In this document: positions 36,401 through 42,376 of the stretch, in pieces | How the letters are laid out: every line of letters starts with the position of its first letter | Position numbering within the stretch: the stretch's first letter is position 1 | DNA from: Collinsella sp. WCA1-178-WT-3 (M1) | Lineage (GTDB): Bacteria > Actinomycetota > Coriobacteriia > Coriobacteriales > Coriobacteriaceae | Direction of reading: 5' to 3' | Length of the DNA: 64,000 nt | Assembly: GCF_009696325.1 (NCBI RefSeq) | Contig: NZ_VUME01000002.1 | Location: forward strand, 62,001-126,000 | Made by a program: the position numbers and the translations under genes | The notes under the pieces: generated by a model | Databases searched by the model: none | The model's input: only the letters and a program-made list of their open reading frames with translations | What the model was told of the DNA's origin: nothing

Positions 36401-38761
36401 GCGGTTGCGGTTGCCGGCCTTGATGCGTCTGCCTATTCCGTTACCTATCGCGGTATAGATGGAACGTCCTATGGTCCGACGGCGCTGGAGCCGTGCGACA
36501 GTGGCAACTACCGCGTCACGGTTACGGTGACTGACCCCAACTATCAGGGTAAAAAGTCCGCCGAGTTCTCGATTGCAAAGGCAAGCCAGGTCATTACGGG
36601 AACGACGAGCTATTCGGGTGTTTACGGTGGAGACCCCATTGTGTTTAACAACGTTGCCCAGACTCCCGTGAGCTTTGAGCTGGTTGATTCCGATGACGAT
36701 GCGAGCTCGGTTTCGATTAAGGGGCGTTGTGCGACGGTGAAGGCCGCCGGTACGGCGCGTGTTGTCGCCCATGCCGCTGCCTCGCGTAACTATCTTGCTG
36801 CCGAAGACGTTGAACTGACGGTTGCTGTTGCGCCGGCTCAGCTGCTGGTGAAGGTCGACGATGCCGAGCGCTTTGAGGGTCAGAAGAACCCCGAGTTTAC
36901 CTCCAGCTTGGTGAGTCGTTGCGACACGTCGGACGTAAAGGTTACGTACTTCTGCTCGGCGAATGAGAAATCGCCGGCGGGTGAATACCAGATCGACGCG
37001 GCGGTCGCCGATCCGAACTTCGATGTCGCGGTCGACCCTGGCGCGCTGACGGTCAAGAAGAAGCCCGAGCACTACAAGGTGACGGCGAAGGCAGTCAACG
37101 GTTCGGTCGACAATGCTTCGGTTTCGGTTGTTGAGGGCGGGGACGCGATCCTCTCGGCGACGCCCGACGAGGACTGCTACCTCGAGCGCGTGACGGTCGC
37201 GCAGGCAGGCTCGGATGCGACTGTTGACCTCGACATTTCTGATTACAAGGGCGGGGCGTACGAGGTCACGCTGAGCGATGTCACCGCATCGCAGGAGGTC
37301 ACGTTCGAGTTTGTGAAGGCGGACGCTCCGCATGTGGTCGCGCAGCCGCAGGAGGTAAGCGTCCATGAGGGCGATTCGGCTGTGCTCTCGGTTGCGGCCG
37401 AGGCAGGCAAAAACGTCGCTGACCACGCTGCCTCGTCCACGGGTTGCGCTGCCGAGGTTGAGCTTTCCTACCAGTGGTTCCGCGTGGTGAATGGCAGGGC
37501 CGTGGCGCTCGATGACGAAACGGGGGAGACGCTCTCGCTCGCGGACCTCGATGAGGATTGCGCCGGCGAGTATTCCTGCCGCGTCACTCAGCGATATCTT
37601 CGTACCGAGACACAGGTGGACAGCGATCGCGCCGTCGTTTCCGTTGTGCCCCGGGATGCCCTCGTGTTCAACGGCGGTCTGCTGCCGGTCGCACGTGCGC
37701 ATAACACGTATCGCGCGACGATTTTGGGTGCCGCGGGTGGCGAAGCTCCGTATGAGTACACGTGGGACGACGCTAAGCTCCCAGACGGATTTAAGCTCAT
37801 CCGCACGGCGGGCGGTCTGACGCTCTCGGGCACCTCGTCCAAGGCCGGAGTGTCTACCTTTGACGTCACGTGCAAGGATGCTCATGGCAAGACCGCGACC
37901 GCGCACTTCGTTCTGGTCGTTCAGGCGAAGCGGGTCGAGCTCGCATTTGCAGGCGGCGACTTCGTCTATAGTGGTGACGCCCAGGCGCCCGAGGTCACGG
38001 GGGTTCCCAAGGCCTGCGAAGGTGACTTGAGGATCAGGTATTACGGGACGGGCGGCACACACTATTCGTCGAGTGAGGCCCCGACCGATGCGGGCACGTA
38101 TCGCGCCGTTGCCACGCTGCGAAGCAACGGGTATATCGGCGCCGCCTCGCGCAACTTCAAGATTGCGCCGGCGAAGCTTAAGGTAAAGGTCGACGATGCT
38201 GAACGCTTCGAGGCAGAGGCGAACCCCGCGTTTACCTCGAGCCTAAAGAGCTCGGCCAATACCTCGGGCGTGAAGGTCGAGTACTCCTGCGTCGCCGATG
38301 AGAGTTCCCCGGCGGGCGAGTACCAGATCGAGGCGACGGTCACCGACCCGAACTTCGATGTCATGGTTGAGCCCGGTACGCTGACGGTGAAGAAGAAGCA
38401 GGAGCCTGTCGACCCGGACCCGGTGGTTCCCGATCCGGGCAAGCCCGACCCGGACCAGCCGGACAAGCCCGAGCCTGACAACCCGAGTAAGCCGGAGCCG
38501 GAAAAGCCCGGAACGCCCGATTCCGACCAGCCGGATTCAAAGGATCCGACAAAACCCGGTAGCTCGGATGACTCCGCAGTCGATAAGGCGAAGGCATCGG
38601 GCGCGGAAAACTCCGGTAAGAAGGAGTCTTCCAAGTCGAGTGCTCAGCAGCTCGCCGATACGGGCGATCGCACGCCGTTGGCTGTCGCTGTGGCCGCGGG
38701 TGCTGCTGCGCTTGTCGCACTGGGGCTCGAGCTGCTGCGTCGCCGTCGCTCTGACGCGTAG
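27479..38761 (+). CDS. Giant wall-anchored surface protein with BspA-like LRRs and repeat domains
   Basis: 3760 residues, one uninterrupted frame. Residues 1-34 form a signal peptide (hydrophobic, ending STAYA). A Ser/Thr/Asp-rich linker runs to about 135. Two tandem ~387-residue blocks (138-524, 525-911) carry BspA/LRR_5 leucine-rich repeats (pattern IGxxAFxGCxxLxxI). A hydrophobic helix lies near 1190-1210. From about 1240 to 2590 come roughly twenty InlB B-repeat-like/GWYxxG domains (FxGWxxDG...YTAxF). From 2580 a module of Ig-like (PEVLAQPQD...SYQWYR), putative-Ig and MBG-like domains occurs twice. A Pro/Asp/Lys-rich wall spacer, sortase motif LADTG at 3725-3729, hydrophobic segment and RRRR tail finish it. 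Probably a host-surface or matrix adhesin. ATG at 27479 follows GGGAAGG; monocistronic. Confidence 0.88.
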   Translation: MNRITAALYRFLVVYLSVAMVVTSIPLAPSTAYADDAGAVAVENEAQETDSGSDADADAIDNASSLGEGGSSTTSDQTNNALDESSSSDTSTSTSSLAQDLSSSATNSDAAKTSPVTAEPSSDDSEVDPLVYEDPTVYEYAKLMPNGYVYPCDAGGSVTVEIDENDPNENSVDGKLVTNLIVDYGVDGVPGYICEYSSNLRSVRFENSSISSIGLHAFSGCSNLADISFSGMTIGGIGTEAFSGCGSLTSLNINDVATIGSMDDAAFAWSGLRSTGLDKVVGLSSIPENAYNGCSALTDTGLGGNTSITSIGVNAFKNCSRLATTGLENNTTIKTLREGCFSGTNMSGGLTLPLYSKIEELPSRAFYGSKLETVYFGCDHVVLINSTTFPKQNMTVMVPAKMVSQYASGRPNEVWESCNGSLPVPVGKMLQKIKVSRDPDKMAYQQGDTISLEGMSVTFQYPHSTMDSDYEALIKDELGEYLTATPCDGDVFDESMDGEPIQLVYDDGYTRLIAYSKGNLQQAAYEYAKFMPNYYLYPCDANGNLTVEIDENNPRENSVDGRMVTNLIVDYGVDEVDAQLCADSTNLCSVRFENSSISKIGLHAFYNCPNLTDISLSGMAIGTIGKEAFYGCKSLTSLNINEVAAIGSMGDAAFAESGLVSTGLDKVVGLTSIPDRAYEGCRALTDTGLDKNTSITSIGVCAFRFCSNLATTGLESNTTVETLGHTCFYGTDLSGGLTLPYNSKIEELPKKAFGSTNLETVFFGCNNAVLINTDTFPKYNMTVMVPAKMIPKYANGHPKAVWEKCNGCLPVPVGKVLENVEISCDPNNMTYETGETISLEGMNVELDYPHSVSIWDYEALIQEELGEYLTATPCDGDVFDESMDGQPVKLVYDDGYSHFETQTKGTLQLKKPTPTSFQISYAQTIDKGEHKLMDGVELPDVSGTMTIDAGAEVALDAGTLGMLNDNITFKGWYDTESGKYISKEPVYTFTPDKDLSLEARFKLKDYAVYVNDAQATDSSQDFAHLSVTAQNCYRNAGETVEVSAVTDNALFLGWYLGEGDDAYAVSDQLDFTYTVDKADAIVSEDKTDARIEITPRYCAPQASVVLGVDGVDENGQPLGQFLSTGLYGIGSRVTVVAVPMPGYVFDYATDALGNVVFTGDDGPSYTFVLEGDVQYTAHFRAATDPDESLAALKAALIAAITAAAVLATMYGLGEIVDPIAADAVIEIGMADNIEDVAAVGTKALKEIKDIIDDHKKPKPHGDHKIEIIATAQPEVGGVVTGGGIHYEGTVATLEAVANPGYRFVCWKENGVEVSTSPLKTMTITDLTPEVVKMTAVFEKKVEITAVAEADGIQADFSTGCTASPVKQSITRGDQAMVTASEGPDYAFVGWFEDGIEVSPERTYIFKAEVDRHLVARFRKADKTILVNTDPFDSAEVLCDGVPVVDGKVRAKDGDILTFTMRPKVRPDNPEKTYRFVEWRETDAQGITIANKQEVCEYRVNGNARIEAVMDGRDAHIVRAEADPLEGGTVTLKRGETAGMVLEVPEGERVTAEATPSEGYIFDGWYLSNGGSDTTSTLVSSERSYTFEPITDCVVQAKFTRACKVDVVVEPAAAMAGKYLVHGEGYCMKGEPATLSIELTAEASKQFTFKGWYDAKTDLLLGTDPSYLEFYPEDVECTVRAVFEENTYTVTAKAKKTFIERGAVEIEGHPGASSVTCGYGDTVMLKAKANDGYRFDHWKDDSGKEYDTAELVVKVTKSDTYTAIFTDSKPEVMVTADSWLGGTVTCNGTVVKPMTDKFKLGETLHLTAKAHPGFLFWGWYVNGRLKSLKHETSLVAKARGKTGHCVITAAFVPVDTVCVPLADPAEGGTVKASRVLADRGAEVALKATPNPGYVFTGWYTADGTFESADAEFTCHQERSHVHVARFMAKSYEVDATAVVDSGTGSLVESSVAGWVEGTGTVEAGHAATLTAHALSGYAFEYWADASGAVVSRDRTYHVVPTSDTTLQAVFSAKQCTVDVSCEESMGSVEGAGTYAAGQVATVRAVAAEDTAFVGWLRNGTCVSSKKTYRFTVREDTSLYALFASGSYVVHTVASPGEGGAVSGFGGYEAGDRATLRATANTGYSFAGWTDDKGGTVSENTDYTVKVTDDATYTATFAPKSYQVVLSASDDSVSTLSGEGSYQFGDTVELNATPMGTNRFAGWYVLDAEGNKSLLSCDAHCWVKLDKDMVEGLEDDTLELQAVFADPYEVTVTGEVVVKDKASNRGCRVTGSGSFAVGNHVELTAVAGMGYRFVGWSTDKEGTSIVETATTLDVTAMQDITYYAQFESDGQVTITVTGSSIFRGTALLVDGIPAGSRSYDRGDMFMAIAIPWKKYHFSHWVDDAGVTVSYSAFYIGTAKENRQLTAVFYETGCDVQVATYPKGAGFSMVALGTGGSYNSAAIMFTVPHEGWKFKCWVDENGMPVGATPVINRVVFGNRTFTAVYERASMTVTAVDSRQGGHVDGSSEDESLGYAVTNEVENGESTTLTAVPDAGYVFDGWYARNDDGSLGDEPLSTDATWTFVPEDNMTVEARFAEAPKYKVTARAVNGSVDPESALVATDGKATLSATPDEGCYLTRVTVAEEAGDEGSAGNAYDLDISDYKSGAYEVTLSGVSAPQKVTFEFAKAAAPEVLAQPQDASAYEGDPVELSVTAEAGRNVRAHADVSSGSAADVTLSYQWYRVPVDGGKVEPLKGQTGETLSIAQLDSDSEGEYFCRIAQNYLGTVTKTDTEHAKVSIVPREALVFNGRVLPVSTAHDEYRAEITGATGGKAPYAYNLDDVEVPEGMQLTLADDGSGALLLSGVPVATGVCRFKISCTDDLGDKCDAHFALLVKAKKAPLAFEGQTFTYNATAQAPKLSGVPAGCENDVNLIYVGTGDTHYSSDQAPVDAGTYRAVVTLDAKGYVGNATCDFTIEKAPVDISIETSDVTYDGARHGAAVAVAGLDASAYSVTYRGIDGTSYGPTALEPCDSGNYRVTVTVTDPNYQGKKSAEFSIAKASQVITGTTSYSGVYGGDPIVFNNVAQTPVSFELVDSDDDASSVSIKGRCATVKAAGTARVVAHAAASRNYLAAEDVELTVAVAPAQLLVKVDDAERFEGQKNPEFTSSLVSRCDTSDVKVTYFCSANEKSPAGEYQIDAAVADPNFDVAVDPGALTVKKKPEHYKVTAKAVNGSVDNASVSVVEGGDAILSATPDEDCYLERVTVAQAGSDATVDLDISDYKGGAYEVTLSDVTASQEVTFEFVKADAPHVVAQPQEVSVHEGDSAVLSVAAEAGKNVADHAASSTGCAAEVELSYQWFRVVNGRAVALDDETGETLSLADLDEDCAGEYSCRVTQRYLRTETQVDSDRAVVSVVPRDALVFNGGLLPVARAHNTYRATILGAAGGEAPYEYTWDDAKLPDGFKLIRTAGGLTLSGTSSKAGVSTFDVTCKDAHGKTATAHFVLVVQAKRVELAFAGGDFVYSGDAQAPEVTGVPKACEGDLRIRYYGTGGTHYSSSEAPTDAGTYRAVATLRSNGYIGAASRNFKIAPAKLKVKVDDAERFEAEANPAFTSSLKSSANTSGVKVEYSCVADESSPAGEYQIEATVTDPNFDVMVEPGTLTVKKKQEPVDPDPVVPDPGKPDPDQPDKPEPDNPSKPEPEKPGTPDSDQPDSKDPTKPGSSDDSAVDKAKASGAENSGKKESSKSSAQQLADTGDRTPLAVAVAAGAAALVALGLELLRRRRSDA
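27890..30211 (+). repeat. Tandem duplication of the leucine-rich block inside the giant gene
   Basis: Two units of about 1161 bp (27890-29050 and 29051-30211) encode near-parallel protein blocks, each starting YEYAKxMPN and ending before a TKGxLQ stretch. Differences are scattered, so the duplication is not recent. Confidence 0.85.
35210..38402 (+). repeat. Duplicated C-terminal module inside the giant gene
   Basis: Unit one (35210-37062) and unit two (37063-about 38402) both run YKVTAxAVNGSV, Ig-like QPQ domain with SYQWxRV, LVFNG domain, MBG-like domain and a LxVKVDDAERFE domain ending LTVKKK. Unit one has an extra MBG-like insertion of about 500 bp (36340-36835). Confidence 0.8.
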
Positions 38762-38827
38762 CGGATCTAAAGAGGCAACCAGATTGATGCTTTGCATCAT
38801 CTGACCTGCTCAAACGATTATACTTGC

Positions 38828-38856
38828 GGGACGGGTCTTTTGCCCGTCCCGTTTTT
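38828..38856 (+). terminator. Terminator of the giant surface protein gene
   Basis: GGGACGGG (38828-38835) with CCCGTCCC (38843-38850), then GTTTTTG. It ends only 24 bp before the brnQ start, so brnQ transcription may begin upstream and read through. Confidence 0.7.
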
Positions 38857-38879
38857 GTTTCGACCCGAAAGGTGGTCCC

Positions 38880-40238
38880 ATGGCCTCATCCGCCCCGCGC
38901 GGCCTGCGCTCCGACCATGTCGTTACCGTCGGCATCGCCCTGTTCTCGATGCTCTTTGGCGCCGGCAACCTCATTATTCCGCCGCTGTTGGCGCTGCAGG
39001 CAGGCTCTGCCACGCCGCTCGCCATGCTCGGCTTTCTGATTGCCGCCATCGGCCTGCCCGTCATGGGCTTTATCGCCGTGGCGCTTGCCGGAACGGCGCG
39101 CGAGCTGGCCGGGCGTGTGCATCCTAAGTTTGGCGAATTCTTCGTTGCGGCGGTGTATCTAGCCATCGGCCCGTGCCTGGCTATTCCGCGCACGAGCTCC
39201 ACGGCCTTCGAGATGCTGGTGCCGCTGCTGCCGGAGGGCGTCTCGCTCGGCACGGCACGTCTGGTGTTTGCCATCGGGTTCTTCGTCGTCGCGTTTGTGC
39301 TCACGCTGCGTCCGGGCGTTATCACGCGCGTGCTCGGTCGCATTACGGGCCCCGCGCTCATTGCGCTCATCGTGCTGGTCGTGGGTGGCGCCGTGGTCTC
39401 GCCGTTGGGACCGGCTGGCGCGCCGCAGGCTCCCTACGATGCAGGCGCTGCCGTGCAGGGCTTTTTGACCGGCTACCAGACCATGGACCTGCTTGCGTCG
39501 CTCGCCTTTGGCATTATCATCGCCGAGACCATCTACGAGCTGGGCGTGACCGATGATAAGCGCGTGGCCTTCGAGATTTCGCGTTCCGGCGTGATCGCCG
39601 GCGTGCTCATGGCCATCATCTACTGCGGCCTGGCGCTTGCCGGCATGCAGCTCGGCACGGTTGTGCCCGATGCCACCAACGGTGCCGCCATCCTTGCCCG
39701 CTCTGCCTCCATGCACTTTGGTCTTGCCGGCACGGTCGTGGTCTTTGCGATCTTTTTCCTCGCCTGCATGAACGTGTGCATCGGCCTCATCAGCTGCTGC
39801 TCGCGCTACTTCTGCGAGACGTATGTGGTCGAAGGGGGAGCGGAGGCTTCCGAGGAGGCTATGCGCCGTCCCTTTGCGGTTCTCGCCTTTGTGTTCGCGG
39901 CGTTTTCGTGCGTGCTCTCCAACGTAGGCCTCGACGCGATCCTCATGTTCTCGGTGCCTATGCTCAACGCCTTGTATCCCGTTGCCATCGTGCTGGTGCT
40001 TATGGGCCTGGTGCACGGCTTTTGCGACGCTCATCCGCAGGTGTGGGTCTGGGTCGGCGGCGTCGTCGCGGTGCAGAGCGTGATCACCTCGGTCCGCGAC
40101 GCGTTCTTTGCGGACGCGTGGCTGCCGTTCGATGCGCTGCCGCTGGCGGATATTGGAGCCGCGTGGGCGCCGGCCGCCGTTGTGGCGTTTGTGATTGGCC
40201 TGCTCCATAGCCAGTTTGTCACACATTCGAGGAGCTAG
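38880..40238 (+). CDS. brnQ: Branched-chain amino acid transport system II carrier protein
   Basis: 452 residues with about 12 membrane helices, normal for BrnQ sodium-coupled Leu/Ile/Val importers. Diagnostic FSMLFGAGNLIIPP near 22-35, GLPVMGFIAVAL near 58, PRTSSTAFEM near 103 and GFLTGYQTMDLLASLAFG near 193-210 are present. ATG at 38880 follows GAAAGGTGG. Stand-alone between the surface protein and the tRNA pair. Confidence 0.92.
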   Translation: MASSAPRGLRSDHVVTVGIALFSMLFGAGNLIIPPLLALQAGSATPLAMLGFLIAAIGLPVMGFIAVALAGTARELAGRVHPKFGEFFVAAVYLAIGPCLAIPRTSSTAFEMLVPLLPEGVSLGTARLVFAIGFFVVAFVLTLRPGVITRVLGRITGPALIALIVLVVGGAVVSPLGPAGAPQAPYDAGAAVQGFLTGYQTMDLLASLAFGIIIAETIYELGVTDDKRVAFEISRSGVIAGVLMAIIYCGLALAGMQLGTVVPDATNGAAILARSASMHFGLAGTVVVFAIFFLACMNVCIGLISCCSRYFCETYVVEGGAEASEEAMRRPFAVLAFVFAAFSCVLSNVGLDAILMFSVPMLNALYPVAIVLVLMGLVHGFCDAHPQVWVWVGGVVAVQSVITSVRDAFFADAWLPFDALPLADIGAAWAPAAVVAFVIGLLHSQFVTHSRS

Positions 40239-40249
40239 GGTATCGTCGC

Positions 40250-40278
40250 TTGCACAAGCGGGAAGTCTCCCCTATAAT
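40250..40278 (+). promoter_or_regulatory. Promoter of the tRNA-Pro/tRNA-Gly pair
   Basis: TTGCAC (40250-40255) and TATAAT (40273-40278) with exactly 17 bp between; transcription would start about 40285, 45 bp before tRNA-Pro. Confidence 0.75.
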
Positions 40279-40329
40279 TTCCTTCGCTTTGGGACACGCA
40301 AGGTTTAGACCTTAGCTGCTCAACACCTT

Positions 40330-40406
40330 CGGGACGTGGCGCAGTTTGGTAGCGCGCCTGCTTTGGGAGCAGGATGTCGCAGGTTCAAATCCTGTCGTCC
40401 CGACCA
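40330..40406 (+). tRNA. tRNA-Pro(UGG)
   Basis: 77 nt including encoded CCA. Acceptor CGGGACG/CGTCCCG, D loop with AGTTTGGTAGC, anticodon loop TTTGGGA (TGG) on stem CCTGC/GCAGG, T arm GCAGGTTCAAATCCTGT. Confidence 0.95.
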
Positions 40407-40412
40407 TATCTT

Positions 40413-40486
40413 GCGGGCGTAGTTCAATGGTAGAACCCCAGCCTTCCAAGCTGATGACGCGGGTTCGATTCCCGTCGCCCGCTCCA
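40413..40486 (+). tRNA. tRNA-Gly(UCC)
   Basis: 74 nt including CCA. Acceptor GCGGGCG/CGCCCGC, anticodon loop CTTCCAA (TCC), T arm CGGGTTCGATTCCCG. Its last 41 nt recur at 42463-42503, marking it as the integration target of the element that follows. Six bp separate it from tRNA-Pro. Confidence 0.95.
40446..40486 (+). repeat. att site, left (3' end of tRNA-Gly)
   Basis: 41 bp identical to 42463-42503, from CCAAGCTGATGACGC to CGCCCGCTCCA. Integration into tRNA 3' ends leaves the tRNA intact on one side, as here. Confidence 0.85.
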
Positions 40487-40494
40487 ACAAAACA

Positions 40495-40532
40495 GCAGGT
40501 CAGAGGTATTAAAGCTTCTGGCCTGCTTTTTT
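40495..40532 (+). terminator. Terminator after tRNA-Gly
   Basis: GCAGGTCAGA (40495-40504) with TCTGGCCTGC (40517-40526), then TTTTTT. Confidence 0.8.
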
Positions 40533-40844
40533 ATTCGCAATGTTTGGTCGCAAAATAGTCGCAAAATACTTCCCATTGGCGCTTTTCGATTGCGGCTGTT
40601 TGCGTTGGGTGTGTTCCTCGGTGCGGTTGCTTGGCTGCTGTTCGCTCTCATCGCCGCATGGGAAACGTTCAGAGTGTGTCATGGGTGTGTCATGAGGGGT
40701 CTAGTATGCTTCGCTACCCACGCGTGATAGGTGGGGAGGGTACCCCTGCCTCCCCTCCGTAGCCCCCTCCGCGCTTGGGCTGGAATACCCCCCAAAAAAG
40801 GTACAATTACCATAGATAAAAAGCGCAGGTGAAAGGCTACATTT

Positions 40845-41033
40845 ATGTGTGCTGGCAAGAATAGCGACAGCCCGTTTAGCATTCCGGATATGTCATATGA
40901 TGACTACCGCAATCAGGACGTTGTTGAGACAAATGATGGAGCGTTCTTTGATGCGCTTGATGAGATGTTTGGAATCGAGCCGCGAACCGACCGCCTCAAA
41001 AACGAAGACGAAGAAGCGCAGCAAACAGATTGA
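40845..41033 (+). CDS. Small acidic hypothetical protein of the element
   Basis: 62 residues, unrecognised, rich in Asp/Glu (ends NEDEEAQQTD). ATG at 40845 follows GAAAGG, and TACAAT at 40802-40807 could be its -10. It overlaps in another frame the ORF at 40933-41190; the two may be parts of one product split by a frameshift, or coupled genes. Similar short acidic ORFs occur near phage head genes. Confidence 0.5.
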   Translation: MCAGKNSDSPFSIPDMSYDDYRNQDVVETNDGAFFDALDEMFGIEPRTDRLKNEDEEAQQTD

Positions 41034-41190
41034 CTTAACTGACCACCACGGAATATCCCCTCATACGCATATCGGCTACCTTCACAATGAGAATTCGCCA
41101 AACGGCAAACTGGTGCGCCTGTCGATTGACGAGCGAAAAATGGTTGACAGGGTTTTATCTGATTGGGAAAAATATAGGCAAGGCAAGTAG
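40933..41190 (+). CDS. Small basic phage-type protein, possibly a fragment
   Basis: Up to 85 residues; only the second half looks conserved: DLTDHHGISPHTHIGYLHNEN followed by DERKMVDRVLSDWEKYRQGK. This His-rich closing segment resembles the ends of proteins next to phage head-morphogenesis genes. No ribosome-binding site precedes the ATGs at 40933/40936, so it depends on translation of the overlapping upstream ORF or is a remnant. Its end overlaps a tRNA-like sequence at 41182. Confidence 0.4.
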   Translation: MMERSLMRLMRCLESSREPTASKTKTKKRSKQIDLTDHHGISPHTHIGYLHNENSPNGKLVRLSIDERKMVDRVLSDWEKYRQGK

Positions 41191-41252
41191 TAGCACACAA
41201 CTGGAAGTGCCCTTGATGGAGGAGACCCCGGTTCAAATCCGGGCGCTTGCCA
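41182..41252 (+). tRNA. tRNA-like sequence, degenerate
   Basis: 71 nt ending in encoded CCA-like GCCA. Acceptor GGCAAGT pairs with GCTTGCC, a D arm GCAC/GTGC with GG in the loop, and a good T arm CCCGGTTCAAATCCGGG. The anticodon arm does not form a proper 5-bp stem; a GAT triplet sits where an anticodon could be. It may be a decayed phage tRNA or an old att scar. Calling it a functional tRNA is not justified. Confidence 0.4.
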
Positions 41253-41253
41253 A

Positions 41254-41282
41254 TAGCCGTCCTTCGGGGCGGCTAGCTTTTT
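41254..41282 (+). terminator. Terminator within the element
   Basis: TAGCCGTCC and GGGGCGGCTA around TTC, then GCTTTTT. Confidence 0.7.
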
Positions 41283-41297
41283 GGATTGGGGCGTTCG

Positions 41298-41660
41298 ATG
41301 CGCGATTACAACCTGATGCGCAACATGCTCGTGTTCATCTCGAACGACGGGGAGCGCGCGCTAAACGACCTCTGCCATTTCGGCGATGTTCGCTCGGTTG
41401 GAAAGGAGCTGTCCCGCCTGAGAGAAGAGGGGCTTATCGATTCGGATATGTCCTTCGATCCTGAATACAACGGAGGCAGGGTCAGGGGCCTTACTGCCGA
41501 GGGAAGGGCGTTCGTTCGCGATATCGAGAACGACATAGTCTGGGAGCTTATCCGCAAGACACTCGATGGTTCGGGGCTTGATTTGTCGTATCCGTTGCTC
41601 AAGAAGGTGTGCGAGACCATCGTCGAGCACTACGTGATGAGCAAGATTCCCGAAATCTAG
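41298..41660 (+). CDS. DUF2513-like winged-helix protein
   Basis: 120 residues. The start MRDYNLMRNMLVFISNDGE followed by ELSRLREEGLIDSDM and RVRGLTAEGRAFVRDI resembles the DUF2513 phage/plasmid family, predicted as a winged helix; no function is proven. ATG at 41298 has only a weak GGGG upstream. Flanked by similar terminators, it is its own transcription unit within the element. Confidence 0.6.
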   Translation: MRDYNLMRNMLVFISNDGERALNDLCHFGDVRSVGKELSRLREEGLIDSDMSFDPEYNGGRVRGLTAEGRAFVRDIENDIVWELIRKTLDGSGLDLSYPLLKKVCETIVEHYVMSKIPEI

Positions 41661-41686
41661 CAATCAGAGACAACCAAACATCTTTC

Positions 41687-41712
41687 AGCCGTCCTTCGGG
41701 GCGGCTTTTTTG
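41687..41712 (+). terminator. Terminator within the element
   Basis: AGCCGTCC and GGGCGGCT around TTCG, then TTTTTTG; nearly identical to the one at 41254. Confidence 0.8.
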
Positions 41713-41728
41713 TTAAGCGGGTGAGCCT

Positions 41729-42100
41729 ATGGGCGGCAGGGGTAGATATAGCATCAGCGCTTGGATGCCTCGCTTTCGTTTGGCGACAGTTCCTCGTGCG
41801 AAAATTCGCGACTATCTTCTTTCGCCAAAGAACCCGGGCGGAAAGGCAGCATTCTTTAAGACGCTTGGATACACGACAAAGAATGTCGATAGATTCAAAA
41901 AAGACTTGCTTGACGGACTTAAGCACAACAAGGCATTCGTATATGCCGAGAACAAGCGCGGTGATGTCTCGATGAGCGTTATCATGGAGCTAGGAATCAC
42001 CAAGCGGGCAGAAGTTGTTACCGCATGGGTGATTGAGGCAGGCGAAAAGAACCCACATCTTGTTACTGCTTATCCTAGGAAGGCTAAGGGCAAAAGATGA
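41729..42100 (+). CDS. DUF6883-like protein (possible toxin domain)
   Basis: 123 residues. The core KIRDYLLSPKNPGGKAAFFK and LGYTTKNVDRFKKDLLDGL fits the DUF6883 family, found as C-terminal domains of polymorphic toxins and in phage proteins. The opening MGGRGRYSI resembles the linker before such domains in phage head proteins, so this may be a detached toxin tip. It overlaps the next gene by ATGA, the arrangement expected for toxin-immunity pairs. Biochemical activity is unknown. ATG at 41729 has a weak GTGAG site. Confidence 0.6.
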   Translation: MGGRGRYSISAWMPRFRLATVPRAKIRDYLLSPKNPGGKAAFFKTLGYTTKNVDRFKKDLLDGLKHNKAFVYAENKRGDVSMSVIMELGITKRAEVVTAWVIEAGEKNPHLVTAYPRKAKGKR

Positions 42101-42297
42101 TTGCGGAATACTCGAAGGTGCTAATCAAATCCACGAATCGAATCGGCACTGTTGTCGAGTTCGACGACAGGAAGGCTGGCGCCATTCACCTTATTGAGCT
42201 TACCGACACAGATTCGGACGACAGGATGGTGTGGGCGGATGCAGACGACTTGGAAGAGTTGCCACCTGACGTGTTCCCTGCAATTGATGAGCCATAA
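42097..42297 (+). CDS. DUF4926-like small protein (possible immunity partner)
   Basis: 66 residues, acidic at the C-terminus (DADDLEELPPDVFPAIDEP). KVLIKSTNRIGTVVEFDDRK fits the small beta-rich DUF4926 family, which usually lies beside DUF6883 genes. The ATG is inside the stop of the DUF6883 gene, so translation is coupled. An immunity role is inferred from position only. A terminator follows. Confidence 0.55.
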   Translation: MIAEYSKVLIKSTNRIGTVVEFDDRKAGAIHLIELTDTDSDDRMVWADADDLEELPPDVFPAIDEP

Positions 42298-42324
42298 TAG
42301 ATAGATAATTCCTATAACGAGTTT

Positions 42325-42353
42325 TCAGCCGTTCCATCATTGGAGCGGCTTTT
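42325..42353 (+). terminator. Terminator after the DUF6883/DUF4926 pair
   Basis: AGCCGTTCC (42325-42333) with GGAGCGGCT (42340-42348), then TTTTT. Confidence 0.8.
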
Positions 42354-42376
42354 TGTTGCCGATTGGATGTGATCGC

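Noticed and set aside
32873-38062. Antisense open frames of 901 and 789 codons opposite the giant surface protein
   Set aside because: They are shadows produced by GC-rich third positions; translations are Arg/His-rich with no motifs, while the plus strand carries recognisable domains throughout.
40424-40651. Minus-strand frame including WSGRRESNPRHQLGR
   Set aside because: This is a translation of the tRNA-Gly antisense strand, a familiar annotation artefact.
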